DNA from: Lonicera japonica
Taxonomy: Eukaryota > Streptophyta > Magnoliopsida > Dipsacales > Caprifoliaceae
Direction of reading: 5' to 3'
Length of the DNA: 64,000 nucleotides
Assembly (NCBI GenBank): GCA_021464415.1
Contig: CM038469.1
Coordinates: forward strand, 29,133,736 to 29,197,735
Shown here: piece by piece, positions 21,815 to 34,423 of the stretch
How the letters are laid out: each line of letters begins with the position of its first letter
Position numbering within the stretch: position 1 is the first letter of the stretch
Program-made: the position numbers and the translations under genes
The notes under the pieces: generated by a model
Databases searched by the model: none
What the model was told of the DNA's origin: nothing
What the model saw: the letters and a program-made list of their open reading frames with translations, nothing else

Positions 21815-23455
21815 TGGACGAGTTTTCAATAGTTACCTTTTCTCTCTACCCATCGATAGTTATTGACAATAATTAATGTACATTGGTGATATGGCAAATT
21901 CCTTAACTTGTTACAGCAGCTTAAGGTGACCGGTTCTAATTTTTTTTTTAATTAATCTTTAAGATTCCTTAAAGATTTCATTTGCCAAACATATTTAGGA
22001 AAACCCAATTCCAGATTAGGATATGTGTTTATAGATATTTTCATCATTTCAGTTTTATAGTTGATTAATAATATAAGTTTATGAAAAATAGTACTTTCAA
22101 AATATATTTGACTTTAAATCTTTGTCTCTACATATCATGATAGGAAATATTTTAAATCTGTAATATAATTAGCAAATTAGTAAATAATTCATGTTATAAA
22201 ATAATCTAAATCTACAATATATATATATATATATATATATTATATTGATATGGGCACATATGTCTAATATTAATGTAATTAATTCTAATTTTCTACTTGC
22301 TATAGGTTATGATAATAAATGGTGTTCTTATTGTTTTAAAATATCTTATCATAAACTTTTAATGAAGATATAATCAAAAAAGCCATTTTTCTCCCATTTT
22401 TCAATCATATAAAGATTTTTCTCCCATTTTTCCATTCTAAAACCGTATAAAGTACATCCCAACTTTATATATATTGCTACGTATTTTTCAAGGCAAAGTA
22501 AAAAAGCGACATGATTAAAAACAAAAAACCAAGACCTTGATGCCAACTTTAAAATTTCATTTATGCATTTTAAGTTTCACTTAATATAAAAAAATATATA
22601 TAAGTTTCTTTTTGTTTTGGAAATGTTATAATATTTAAAAAAAATTGCAAAATTCAATAAAAACTATTGAAAATTTTAAAAAAATATATGTAGAGACATA
22701 CTCAAAGTCATAATTGATCCTTATTGAGATGGTTTATAAATGATACACATAAGATTAATTATGAAAAAGATCTTTGAAAACAATTTATATGATAATAATA
22801 TTAATATTAAAAAATATACTATTGAATATCAATAAATAAACATAAATTCATAGAAATTAGGATTCGGAAATTATAGTATTGTTATCAATTTCATTCGAAG
22901 TTTTTCCATAAATTAAATTTTAGAATTTTGAAATAGTATAAGCTTGTTGATCGGAGTTCTTGAGTTAGAAATTGAGTTTTTAAATTCAATTTGTGTATAA
23001 TACAAAAAATTAAAACTTAAGAGATAACATAAAACTCATAAAATAGTCACAATGGATCTTATAATTTTATAGATCTCAATGAGTATGTTTCAAATATATA
23101 TATTTTATCTAATTTCGATTTTTGGATTTAAAGTTATAGTGTTCTAAATTTTTTAAAAGTTTTATAAGAGAGAAAGGTAAAGTGAATTTAGTTTTGGAAA
23201 ATGTGAAATGAGATTTTAAATTTGATTTTTAAAATAAGTACCAAACAAGATTTGTTTTAAAAAAACTTAAAAAGTGTTTTTAAATGCTTAGGTAACAACA
23301 AGTTACCACTTAATCTTATATTTAATATTTTGTATTTATTCAATGTACATTAATTATGTTAACTAACTATTCATTTGATCTCAACATTTGATTTTTCATC
23401 CGATAGTTAAATATCACTATAACCATCCATAGGTAGAGAAATAAGGTAACCATTG
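21815..23455. mobile_element. Possible inverted-repeat element, about 1.6 kb
   Basis: gttttcaatagttaccttttctctctacccat (left) is mirrored by the complement of ggtagagaaataaggtaaccattgaaat (right). A second pair around taattaatgtacatt lies inside each arm. The interior is AT-rich without ORFs, including a TA run at about 22218-22241. No target duplication could be fixed. Confidence 0.4.
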
Positions 23456-23646
23456 AAATCACACCCATATATATTTATATACATCTTATCAAATTCTTCA
23501 TTTCCAGCTACATGGGTATAGAAGTCAAATAAAATATCTACTAAAGTTATTATATACATATAAGTGCTCTGCCCTACCCCAAACTTCCATGCACATTTAT
23601 ATATAAGAATCTACCACTTTGTTTTACATATATACATATATTCATC

Positions 23647-23647
<1 letters not shown>

Positions 23648-23686
<39 letters not shown>

Positions 23687-23711
23687 TTATTATTATTATT
23701 ATTATTATTAT
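23648..23711. repeat. ATT/TTA microsatellite
   Basis: Near-pure trinucleotide run with one break near 23687. Confidence 0.9.
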
Positions 23712-23804
23712 ATTTTATTTTTACTCACATTTCTCTTCACTCCTTAGACTGTCGAAATTTCTTAAAGTTTGGCGGTTATTCTATTGCTATCTCTTTTTCT
23801 TGTT

Positions 23805-24216
23805 TGTGAGGATCAAGCGCTTACCATTGCGCCAAAAGCTATAGCTGTTAGCGAATGCGCAACTTTATTTCCTTGTACCCAACGACCATTAGAGCGCCAT
23901 GGCATTAGATAACCTGCACACCGGATATACCCTCCGGATTCACCACGAAGAGGAGCGCAATTGTGGATTTACCTCCAACAATCCCCCCCCCACAATGGCG
24001 CGCCCCAGGTATCGAACCCGTGACCTCCTCTGATACCAATTGTGAGGATCAAGCGCTTACCATTGCGCCAAAAGCTATAGCTGTTAGCGAAGGCGCAACT
24101 TTATTTCCTTGTACCCAACGACCATTAGAGCGCCATGGCATTAGATAACCTGCACACCGGATATACCCTCAGGATTCACCACGGAGAGGAGCGCAATTGT
24201 GGATTTACCTCCAACA
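23805..24216 (-). mobile_element. Intact TRIM retrotransposon (412 bp)
   Basis: Two 176-bp LTRs at 23805-23980 and 24041-24216 differ at about three positions. Between them are only 60 bp. On the minus strand the first LTR ends ...CTCACA, then ATTGGTATCAGAGG gives a tRNA-Met primer site, and a G-rich polypurine tract abuts the second LTR (TGTTGGAGG...). A perfect 5-bp target duplication TTGTT flanks the element. Near-identical LTRs mean a recent insertion. It encodes nothing, so it depends on enzymes from other elements. The LTR ends also carry a gcgcaatggtaagcgc string resembling a tRNA A box. Confidence 0.93.
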
Positions 24217-25136
24217 TTGTTATCTTGGGTTTTCTCTTTTTTTTCCTATCTTTCACTTTCAATACTTTCCTCTTTCTCTTTCTTTCCTATTCTATGCATA
24301 TACATAAATGGCTAAATGAGAAAGAGAGTGAGAGGGGTATGAAAAAGAGAAATAATAAGAATGGGTCAAAGGAAGGACGTCCCCCCTTTAGTCCTTCGAT
24401 CACCTGCCAGCAATCCCCTTCTCATTAATTACCCTCACCCCTTACTGGTCGACTGGGGACATCCCCCCTCCCTCATTTATATTCTCTCACGTTTTCTTTC
24501 TTAATCTAAATATTTCATATCTTTTGTTTTTTGTTTCATCTCATTCCTAATATTGTTATTATTATTATTATTACAACTACTATTATCAATAAAATCCTAA
24601 AGTCTATCTATTTGCTCCCTTAAAACAATTATTCCTATTTTCCAAAAATATACCTCTTTTATAAGCCTTCCTAATTTTTATTCTATTTTCTTTTTATTAT
24701 AAATATACCTAATATATATATATATAAGGTTCTTACAGGATGATAAATATAATATGTTGTGTTTGTGTTTGTGTTTGTGTTTGTGTTAAATATCTATTAT
24801 CAATTTATGTTAGTGTTTTTTAGACCACTTTAAGGTGGGAAACCATGGTACTTATTTCTAGTTTATTTGTTTATGTTTGTGCTTTTTGGACCACATTAGG
24901 ATAGGGAACTACGTACTTGTTTATGCTTTTAGCTTATGTATGTGTTTTTTGAACCACTTTAAGGTGAGGAACCATGTACTTGTTTGCAATCTATTTTATA
25001 ATAGAAGGTTGGTTTGTTTCTTTAAGTTTTTTTTTGGTTGTTTATGTGTGTTCAATTTGATAGTTTTTTGCCATTTTATGGTGCATTCAATTTGTGTTAA
25101 GCATTCAAGAAAACACAGCAAGTCACAAAACATTAT

Positions 25137-25330
25137 AGAGTAAATACCATCAATAATCACTAAACTATTGGCAAAATTCTACCAATAGCAACTGAACTTC
25201 ATTTAGTTACAATCGAATCATTAAACTTTTAAAAAGTACTGCCATTGGCCAATCCGTTAAATCTCACTATTAATTTTAACAGAACCATGCCATGTGCAAA
25301 ATGTTAAGGACATTTTAGTCATTTTCCTTT
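25137..25330. repeat. Fragment of the Mutator-like inverted end
   Basis: agtaaataccatcaataatcac...cattaaacttttaaaaagta and the following caaaatgttaaggacattttag match the left end of the 17616-18607 element. A related CT-rich, gccgccaccaccgacgaag-type interior follows. No right end is seen, so this is a one-sided remnant embedded in the long direct repeat. Confidence 0.65.
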
Positions 25331-26443
25331 TTTTCCTCCTATTTTTCCTTTTCTTTCTTTCTTTCTTTCTTCTTTTTCTTCTTCCGAACTTCAATTATTC
25401 CTCTTCCGAACTTCTTCCTCCTCCTCATTTTCATCTTTTTCTTCCATTCATTGCCGCCACCACCGACGAAGCACCTCCAACCCTTTATCGCCATCGCCAC
25501 CCCCTTTTCTATTTTTTTTCCCTTCCGAATAAGCATGGTTGCTTTTTGCTCAAAATTAGCACATTATTTTTCACCCCATGAATCTCACCTAGAAAAATGG
25601 TTGCTTTTTGCAGCCAAATATAAATTCACCAAGAATAAATCAACTGAAATTTAAATTTGCCTAATAAAAAGGGGCGAAAATTACTTGGGTAGTAAGAACT
25701 TAGAGTATAATACCCCGTAATGTAATTAGTGTAAATTAGACACATATTTCTTGGTTAAGCATGGACTAAATTGTAAAGTTGCAAAATTTCAAGATTAAAA
25801 TAATAAAGTTATGAAACTTCAGGGTTAATTATCGTAATTAGACAAAAGTTATATATATATTTTTAGGCTAACCGACTAGGGGTGTTTTCGGTTTCGGTCG
25901 GGGTAGAAATTGGACTACCCCAAACCCTCCCCAAACTTTATAGTTCAGTTTCGGATCGGTTCGATTTCGGTTTTCAAAAGTATGGAACCCAACCCTCCCC
26001 AAATTATTCGGTTTCGATCCGATTCGGTCTCATTCGGTTTGTTTTTTACATTATTAAAACTTTTGTTAAAAACTACACCAAAAAAAAAATAGCACTAATT
26101 AACTTTAAAACTGTTGAAAAACAGCAAACAAAACAACTCAAAATCTGGAAAAAAAAAAACAGTTCATAACATCACAAAATCTGGAAAATAAAACAGTTCA
26201 CAAATTTTCAAAACAATCCACAACAAAATAATTTACAAACAATCTAAAAATCAATAATGATACGGCATCATCTTTAGTCTTTAACTTCTACCATTTGCAT
26301 CTCCTTAACTTCTATCTTTTGCCGGTAACATGACATTCTTTGACATTTCTACATTAAAAAATGTATATAATAATTAGTGAATTATAAGATTAAAAATATA
26401 AACAAATTGAAATCAAATAAACTAATTCAAAGATAAAAATTAC

Positions 26444-26681
26444 CTTTTTCAATCCTCTCACAAAACTCCACTTCCTCCGCCGTTGGTTCATGATTTAAAG
26501 CAACGTGACTTCCCCTTAGCCAATTTTGAGTACAAATTAAAGCTTCTACCATCTTGGGACTCAAAGAAGAGCGGAATGAATCAATGATACGTCCACTAGT
26601 ACTAAAGCATGACTCGGAAGCAATTGTTAAAACCGGAATGGTTAAAATGTCCCGTGCAATAAGTGCTAATATAGGATATTT
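26444..26681 (-). pseudogene. hAT transposase C-terminal dimerisation region
   Basis: The minus strand reads an uninterrupted stretch with YPILALIARDILTIPV, ASESCFSTSGR and SLSPKMVEALICTQNWLRG, the hallmark of the hAT C-terminal dimerisation domain. It ends at a GTAATTTT donor, so it was one exon of a larger gene. The BED finger and catalytic core are absent, so the element cannot make its own transposase. Confidence 0.88.
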
Positions 26682-27276
26682 AGATAATATATTATTTAAA
26701 ACTAAGAATAATTATTAACAGTGGTATTCTAGCTAACAAGTAACAATAATCTAAAACTAAGAAAATATATATATATATATAATCGTAACACACACACAAT
26801 CATACACACACACATATATATATATAAACAGATTTATAGATCTAAAAATATACACATAAACAGATATATATATATATATAATCCTAACACACAATCATAC
26901 ACACATATATATAATTTATAAACTTATACAGATCAAAAAACATCCCTTACTTTACACACACACACACACATATATATAAATATTCCATTTGCACACAAAC
27001 AATCACGCACGCATATATATACACACATAGATATACAGATCTAACTATATAATGAAAAAAATATGCAATGGCTATAGTAGATGTAGATGTAGATCTCGAC
27101 AAACCTGAGATTAGGATGAGCCGATGAGGTCGATGTGGAGGCGAAAGTCCGAAACCCACTACGAAGGGGCAAGGGCTGTGGATTGTGGCCAAGTTTGTAG
27201 CTTGAGAGAGAGAGAGAAACGGCTAGGGAGTGAGGATTGAGGAGGTCTGCGGCAAAACTTGGGGGAGGGTTTGAGA

Positions 27277-27339
<63 letters not shown>
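27277..27339. repeat. ATT microsatellite
   Basis: About twenty pure ATT units, inside the hAT element. Confidence 0.9.
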
Positions 27340-30040
27340 TTACCTTTAGTCCTTTAACTTTATTAAAGTTAAATGTGTAAAGCTCAAGGTGCTGTCTGCT
27401 GTAGTGCTGCATTGCTGATTTGCTGTAAAGGTGTAAAGTTGATTTTTTTTTCAAGTTTCGGGCCACTTCGGTCCATTTCGGTTGACCCAAAAACCGAACC
27501 AGAACCGACCCGAATCATTCGGTTTCGATTTCGATTTTTGATTTCGATTTCGATTTTTTTTCGGTTCGGATAATTTCGGATTATAACGGATCGGTTTGTT
27601 CGTTCATTCGATTTTCGGATTTCTGACAACACCCCTATAACCGACTCCACTACCTGAACAATCCTCCACTTTTTCCATTCCTTTTGCTTTCATTTTTCTT
27701 AGCCGAGCGACAAAGAGAAATAAAGAAAATAGGTACAAATGTTACGTCTTATCAATTGGTCATCAAAACTACGCCGAATCGAGTCGAATCTTAAGGAAAT
27801 GTTGTTCTATACGTTAAGGGTTACGCAACGGTATAAGAATTTTAGAGTTGTGCTTGTCGGAGTTTGGGTATCAACTCAAATTTCATTATTTGGGGCTAAA
27901 TATTTTGATGTAGGTTTAATTATTTTTAAAACCCAATAGTATAATTTTATTATATATGATGAGGATGATGATGTTTTATGATTTATAAAGCCATGTGTAT
28001 GTTATTTGAAGCAAGATATGCCATTATACTTGATACATTTGTATTATTTGATATACATAAGATATCCCCTGGATGTATAAATATTGTATATTTATGAAAT
28101 TAATTAATTGATGAATTATATACATTAAAGAACATGTATTGAGATTTGTTGTGGTTAAATGGCATAAGTTGTTTCAAATATTCATTTATTATCATGTTAT
28201 GCATATTGTGCATCGTTATTGTGTCAACTGGATTCTTGGAGACCTTTCGGCAAGTTCGGACTATTTTTATAGAATATCATATAGGCATATATCTTGTATT
28301 TATGGCCCTGAAAGCTTCTTATATTTGTTGAATTATTTTGGGACGTGATATGTTTCTATAATGGGTTCGATATAATTGTTATTGTGGCCCTTCGACGATG
28401 AAGGGAATATGTATTGACTAGTACTTGTCGATGTGAAAATAAGTATGGCTCGGTACCTTTGGGTTGAAAATCTCTAAACCCCCGGGGGACAGCAATGAGG
28501 TCGGCTGTCTAGAGCCAGCAGTGAGTAACCAGGAAATCTAGACCTAGGCAAAGCACTGGTGATTATGTGATATGATATGGATGGACATGTAGTCCAATTT
28601 TATTATGATATAATAATGATCTTTTATGGGCTGGATGATATTATATTGTGATTATATTCGACTTATTCTCTGGGGCGGTCAGGCCCGTTCTTCTTCTTAT
28701 GCTTATGGTTCAACCCAGTTTCGGTATCTCTTGGGGGCGGTCAGGCCCATTGTTATTATCATTATTATGATTCGGTTCGGCCTCGATATTCTCTAAGTAT
28801 AATAGTTGACACAAGGGAGGTAACATGCATATGCATATGCACATGCATGCATTATTTTATTGGTTGAGCCATGATTTATAATTAAATAGTTAATTACGTT
28901 TTATACGTAATATTGCCTATTATATCCCCCCTACTGAGCTGTGAGCTCACCCCTTTTTATGTAAACAAATTCAGGTATCCAAGAGACAGATACGACAAAA
29001 GAAGCAACTAACTCGAGAACGAAATAGAGGATCTCTGATACCGACTTATTTTTGTTGTATAAGTGGGTACATGGCAAGCCACGGCTAGCCTGGGTTGTTG
29101 TTTACTCTATAATATATGTTAACATAGTGTGTATGTCTTTCGAAATCTCTATATGTGTATAGATGTATATTACACTCATGTTTTAAATTATTGTTCACGG
29201 TATGAGTATCAGGATTGTTTATTTCATGCGATGTGATTTTCTTGAATTTATTATTTTATTATTTATTTTAGACCTACTTTAGCTCGTTTAAAGTGGGTTA
29301 GTAACGCTCCAGGTCTTAATTACAAGTGTTATCCTACTAATTAAGGCAGGGTGTTACATGGAGTGCAGAACTAAAAACCCTATGCAAGAACTTCCATTTC
29401 ACATACTCCAAATAATTCCCACTAATTTCCCTCGGAAGAAAAAAATTCCTAATAGACCCATTACAAATTCTAAACAATTTCCTAAACTCATATTCAAAAT
29501 CATCAAAAGAAAATGCATTTCCATCTAAATAAACTAATTACAAGTCTTCACCATCCCACAAGTATCGAGAAACACTACTGGACCTTCGAATTACCACTGG
29601 CAAGCGCGTAGCAATTGTGGGTTCATCTTGATTATGGAGCTTTTATTATTTTTCAAATTGAAAGTTGACAGAGGTTTTTAAGGAATTTGAGAGAGTGAGA
29701 GGTTTGAGAGAGGGGTTGAGTTTAATAGGTAAAGTTTTTGCCGGGTGTGGATTGTATGGGAAGTCCATAAGAAATGGAGACATGAATTTGAATTGGAAGG
29801 AGTATATAAGGTGGTTTACATGAAAATGGAAAGAAACAGTGGGATTGTGTGGGAGTGAGAGAAGAGGTAGTGAAGCGGCGAAGACTTTGCCTTTCTGTGT
29901 ATATTTTTCGCGGAATTTGGGTAGTTTTTCAAATATTAATATATGCGTTTTATTTATTAATATGTATTGTTCTTTTTATATATATGTGATTTATTTTATG
30001 TCCGATATAATATGTTTGTTAATATATATAATACATGCAT

Positions 30041-30187
30041 GGCAGGAGATAGTGGGACGTCACCAAAGTCTCATCGCAACTCATACCCGTCGGCATAGGT
30101 ATTGCTATTTTGGGTTTTATGTTTGCGTAAATCATTGACAGACGTGCTATCGATTGTTTATTTTATTAATTTATTATATTTATTTAG
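30041..30187. other. Short leader before the movement-protein-like frame
   Basis: Begins ggcaggagatagtgggacgtc directly after the left long repeat. It contains no match to the usual tRNA-Met primer site. No other feature seen. Confidence 0.4.
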
Positions 30188-30838
30188 ATGTTAAGTAGAA
30201 CTAGTTCTCGTTCTAAATATGTTATATCTTCTTTTATAAAGAATTCTGATGATGTTGAGTATTCTAATATTGAGAATAAATTATTAAACTGGAATTTACC
30301 AATGGTTAAACCAAACAAAATTTATAATACTGAAATGTTTGATTTTATTTCTTCAATGTCTATTAAAACCATTGAACAAACTATTCCTATTGGTAACAAT
30401 TTTGACTATTTACCATTATTACATGAAGATGAAATTTTGTGTTATAAAGATAAGTACAAATATATGCATATTCGTCTGGTACAGGTTGCTATTAAGCCGC
30501 TTACTTCTTTAGGCTTAAATGTCTCATTATTAATTGCCTTACGTGATTGCAAACATAATAAATTCAAGGATTCCTTATTAAGAATTATTCAAACTAGTTT
30601 ATGTGATGGTCCAGTTTATTTCAACTGCTTCCCTAATTTTTCTGTTTCCTTAACTGATAAACATTTATTAGATGTTTTAACTATAAATATTCAAATGAGT
30701 GGTTATGATCTCAAAGATGGTTGTGAACCTTTAAATGTTACTTATATAGTCCATTCTAAGGTTATGAATACGCTTAGTCCTAATGCTAAAAGCTATGATC
30801 CCAAGGGTAGGACTACTCTTATTAAACCAACTTATTAA
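30188..30838 (+). pseudogene. Pararetrovirus-like movement protein (30K family), first part of broken polyprotein
   Basis: A 216-residue frame whose centre (IRLVQVAIKPLTSLGLN, LLIALRD and VYFNCFPNFSVSL) has the look of caulimovirid movement proteins, which form tubules at plasmodesmata. The frame ends at 30836-30838, and the expected continuation follows in another frame at 30886-31191. This copy lies in an integrated, non-functional element. The family assignment is by recognition; the genus is uncertain. Confidence 0.65.
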
Positions 30839-30885
30839 AATCATATATAGCTGTCCCTAAAACTATTAGATGGAGTGATATTGAG

Positions 30886-32463
30886 TTGCTTGAACAATGG
30901 CTTTTGGAAGCCGCATCTCCTCTTGCTCCTGTTGAACACACAAGGGTTAAAAAAATCCATCAGTTCGATGATGGCGATGTTCTAGTTAGATTTAATAATA
31001 ATAAGATCGCTAGGTTATCTACCTCATCCAAGAGACCTTCTTCGGCTTCTCAATCAGAAAGCCAAAGATTCTATACGCCGGTTTCTACTATTAATTATGG
31101 TATTCCCACACCTAGAACCACTCAAGCTGCGTGGGTATCTGGCACTAAAGACGATGATTTGCAATTTGAGGGTATTATTAATTCCCAATAAAATATTCCA
31201 CACGGTGTTTATTCAAAACCTTCAAAAAATGAACCTGATACTATTTCTGAATTGGGGTTTGCTATGAAGCAAGTCATGACTCTTATTAAAATTACTTTCT
31301 CTTATAAGAGAACTGATTGCAATCAGGAGTTTATGCAAGAAAAATATTTTGATTTTAGAAAATGATTTTTTGCCGAATTTTCTGATGAACAAAAGGCATG
31401 GTTTAAAATTAAATTTTATGAACATATTGATGAAAATGAGGGAGTCATCCCATTTGTCACCTGGTTTTATAGTAATTACGAGGAAGATTATCCTAATATT
31501 TGTACTATTGACAGTTTTTATAAAATTTGGAAAACTGTTTCAGGAAATACTATTCAATCACTTCACCCCCTACTGAAGCCTTAAAAATTGAGGTTGAAGG
31601 CAGCCAAGCCCTTGAAACCAATGGTTTCTCAACCAATATTAGGCTAACCTCATCCCATATATGACCTGATGACCTTAACAAGGTCATTAAAAAAAACAAC
31701 TATACCAACCTTCATATGCAGACCATAGCGAGTCAATTAATTCGTATTAAGGAAACCCTAAATAAGGTACAAGCTTTAGAAGAGAAAAAGCTTGTTCCTA
31801 TAATTGAGAAATCTAAGGTATAAACCTTTTATATTAAACCTGCTATTGAGATCATTGAGAAGTTTAAAACTAGCGATAAGAATAAAGAAATTGTTGAAGC
31901 TCGCACTGATAAGTTAGAAAAAACTTCATTTATTCAACGGAAATAATATCTTTCCTATTATCCAAACTGAGGATTTCTCTGAGTGCGAGACTAAATTTTC
32001 TGATATTACCCAGTTCAAAAATGAACTATTAGCCATGGAGGGAGATCTTAATAAGATCACTTTTGAAAAAAATCATTCCTCAACCTCCACAGTTTCTACT
32101 AGGACCTATTATCCTCGTCCTACTCCTCAAGATATAATATTTGAAGAAGAAGTTGCTTTTAATCAAGTAGGTAATTTTAGTGCTAAGACCATTTATGAAT
32201 GGTATATTGATAGTATGTCGAAATACCAATTATTGACTCAGTTATATAGAATGACTATGTACGATACCGCTTGTAAGGCTAGTGATAGTAGTGTCAAAAG
32301 TGTTGCTGAGTTTATGATAGCAGAATTTTCTGGCCAATTAAGAGGCTGGTGGGATAATGTGTTGATTGAAGGTCAGAAAAGTGAGATTAAAAACTCGGTT
32401 AAAATTATTAATATTAATGTTACTACTAAAAATGAGCAATGGCAGGATGTTACCCAAGTTCAG
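30886..32463 (+). pseudogene. Pararetrovirus-like coat/gag region, frame-broken
   Basis: Pieces at 30886-31191, 31200-31580, 31680-31950 and 32035-32463 lie in different frames with stops between. The last contains TYYPRPTPQD and QLRGWWDN, motifs I associate with the coat region of plant endogenous pararetroviruses. The block stops abruptly at 32463, where the right long repeat begins. Protease and reverse transcriptase are missing. Confidence 0.6.
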
Positions 32464-32632
32464 CCCCCTTTTATTCCTTCGATCACCTGCCAGCAATCCC
32501 CTTCTCATTAATTACCCTCACCCCTTATTGGTCGACTGGGGACATCCCCCCTCCCTCATTTATATTCTCTCACGTTTTCTTTCTTAATTTAAATATTTCC
32601 TATCTTTTTTTTGTTTCATCTCATTCCTAATA

Positions 32633-32672
<40 letters not shown>

Positions 32673-34423
32673 TACTATTTTCAATAAAATCCTAAAGTCT
32701 ACCTATTTGCTTTTAAAACAATTATTCCTATTTTTAAAAAATATAACTATGTTATAAGCCTTCTTAATTTTTATTTTATTTTCTTCTTATTATAAATATA
32801 CCTAATATATATATATTAGGTTCTTATAGGATGATAAATATAATATGTTATGTTTGTGTTAAATATATATTATCAATTTATGTTAGTGTTTTTTAAACCA
32901 CTTTAAGGTGGGAAACCGTGTACTTATTTCTAGTTTATTTGTTTATGTTTGTGCTTTTTGGACCACATTAGGATAGGGAACTACGTACTTGTTTATGCTT
33001 TTAGTTTATGTTTGCGTTTTTTGAACCACTTTAAGGTGAGGAACCATGTACTTGTTTGCAGTCTATTTTATAATAGAAGGTTGGTTGGTTTCTTTAAGTT
33101 TTTTTTGGTTGTTTATGTATGTTCAATTTGATAGTTTTTTACCGTTTTATGGCGCATTCAATTTGTGTTAAGCATTCAAGAGAACACAACAAGTCACAAA
33201 ACATTATAGAGTAAACACTATCAATAGTCACTCAATTATTGACAAATTCTACCAATAGCAATTGAACTTCATTCAGTTACAATCGAATCATTAAACTTTT
33301 AAAAAGTATTACCATTGGCCACTCTGTCAAATCCCAATGTTAATTTTTAACGAAACCATGCCATGTGCAAAATGTTAGGGACATTTTAGTCATTTTCCTT
33401 TTCTTTCTTTCTTTCTTTATTTCCTTTTTTCTTCTTCCAATCTTCTTCCTCCTCTTAATTTTCTTCTTTTTCTTATTCCATTCATCGCCGCCACCACTGA
33501 CAAAGCACTTCCAACCCTTATCGCCATCACCACCCCATTTCCCATTTTTTCTTTCCCTCCGAATAAGCATGGTTGCTTTTTGCTCAAAATTAGCACATTC
33601 TTTTTCCCCCCATGAATCTCACCAAGAAAAATGGTTGCTTTTTGCACCCAAATATAAATTCACAGAGAACAAACCAACTGAAATTTAAATTTGCATAATA
33701 AAAAAGGGCAAAAATTACCTAGGTAGCAAGAACTTGAAGTACAGAACTAAAAACCCTATGCAATAACTTCCATTTCACATACTCCAAATAATTCCCACTA
33801 ATTTCCCTCGAAAGAAAGAAATTCCTAACAGACCCATTACAAATTCTAAACAATTTCCTAAACCCATATTCAAAATCATCAAAAGAAAAGGCACTTCTTT
33901 CTAAATAAACTAAATTCACGTCTTCACCATCCCACAAGTATCGAGAAACACTACCGGACCTTCGAATTACCACTGGTAGGCGCGTAGCAATTGTAGGTTC
34001 ATCTTGATTATGGAGCTTTTGTTATTATTCGAATTGAAAGTCGACAGAGATTTTTAAGGAATTTGAGAGAGTGAGAGGTTTGATAGAGGGGTTGAGTTTA
34101 ATGGGTAAAGTTTTTGAGGGAGTGTGGATTTTATGGGAAGTCCATAGGAAATGGAAATGGAGACAAGAATTTGAATTGGAAGGAGTATATGAGGTGGTTT
34201 GCATGAAAATGGAAAAAAACTGTAGGATTGTGTGGGAGTGAGAGAAAAGGTAGTGAATCGGCGAAGACTTTGCCTTTCTGTGTATATTTTTCGTGGAATT
34301 TGGATAGTTTTTCAAATGTTAATATATGCGTTTTATTTATTAATATGTATTGTTTTTTTTATATATGTGTGATTTATTTTATGTCCGATATAATGTACTT
34401 GTTAATATATATAATACATGCAT
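32464..34423 (+). repeat. Long direct repeat, right copy (uninterrupted)
   Basis: A continuous 1960-bp copy of the unit split at 24382-30040. It carries the same Mutator-type fragment (33205-33395), the same gaataagcatggttgctttt block and the same ending. The ATT run at 32636-32671 is longer than its counterpart at about 24554. It has no ORF that looks coding. Confidence 0.75.
33205..33395. repeat. Fragment of the Mutator-like inverted end, second copy
   Basis: Counterpart of 25137-25330 inside the right long repeat (agtaaacactatcaatagtcactc...aacttttaaaaagta). It was therefore already present before the unit was duplicated. Confidence 0.65.

Larger units (their letters stand above)
25877..27637 (-). 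mobile_element. Defective hAT element inside the solo LTR
   Basis: Ends TAGGGGTGTT and AACACCCCTA are flanked by a perfect 8-bp duplication TAACCGAC (25869-25876 and 27638-27645). Subterminal ttcggttt / aaaccgaa repeats are dense at both ends, typical of one common plant hAT group. Only the C-terminal part of a transposase remains. AC/TA repeats lie at 26770-27030 and a TTA run at 27277-27339. Confidence 0.9.
25706..29358. mobile_element. Solo LTR (about 1.9 kb without its own insertion)
   Basis: The left end tataataccccgtaat and right end cagggtgttaca are imperfect complements of the TGTAAYACCC type. Flanks tagag / tggag form a near-perfect 5-bp duplication. The sister repeat at 33735 shows the empty site (agaacttgaagtacagaac), which confirms the insertion limits. 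The interior has no ORF. A roughly 65-bp unit around ggggcggtcaggccc is duplicated near 28672-28750. A hAT element lies inside at 25877-27637. Confidence 0.8.
24382..30040 (+). repeat. Long direct repeat, left copy (interrupted)
   Basis: 24382-25705 matches 32464-33735 and 29364-30040 matches 33736-34423. Together they form one 2-kb unit repeated in the same orientation on either side of the pararetrovirus-like block at 30188-32463. Diagnostic shared strings are ttcgatcacctgccagcaat, gggaactacgtacttg and the ending ataatacatgcat. The left copy is split at 25706-29358 by a solo LTR. The units could be LTRs of an unusual element, but they lack clear TG/CA ends and no purine tract precedes the right copy. 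Confidence 0.75.

Noticed and set aside
24001..24100. tRNA-gene-like sequence (gcgcaatggtaagcgc ... ggttcgatacc on the minus strand)
   Set aside because: The A- and B-box-like strings fall at the LTR end and in the 60-bp interior of the TRIM. No acceptor stem or anticodon arm could be built, so it is not called as a tRNA or separate SINE.
25294..25654. Phe/Leu-rich ORFs around 25.3-25.6 kb and 33.4-33.7 kb
   Set aside because: They come from a CT-rich tract in the long direct repeat; the two copies do not keep a common frame.
32464..34423. Calling the 2-kb direct repeats true LTRs
   Set aside because: No TG...CA ends, no convincing primer site after the left copy and no purine tract before the right copy; kept as direct repeats with the LTR idea as a finding.
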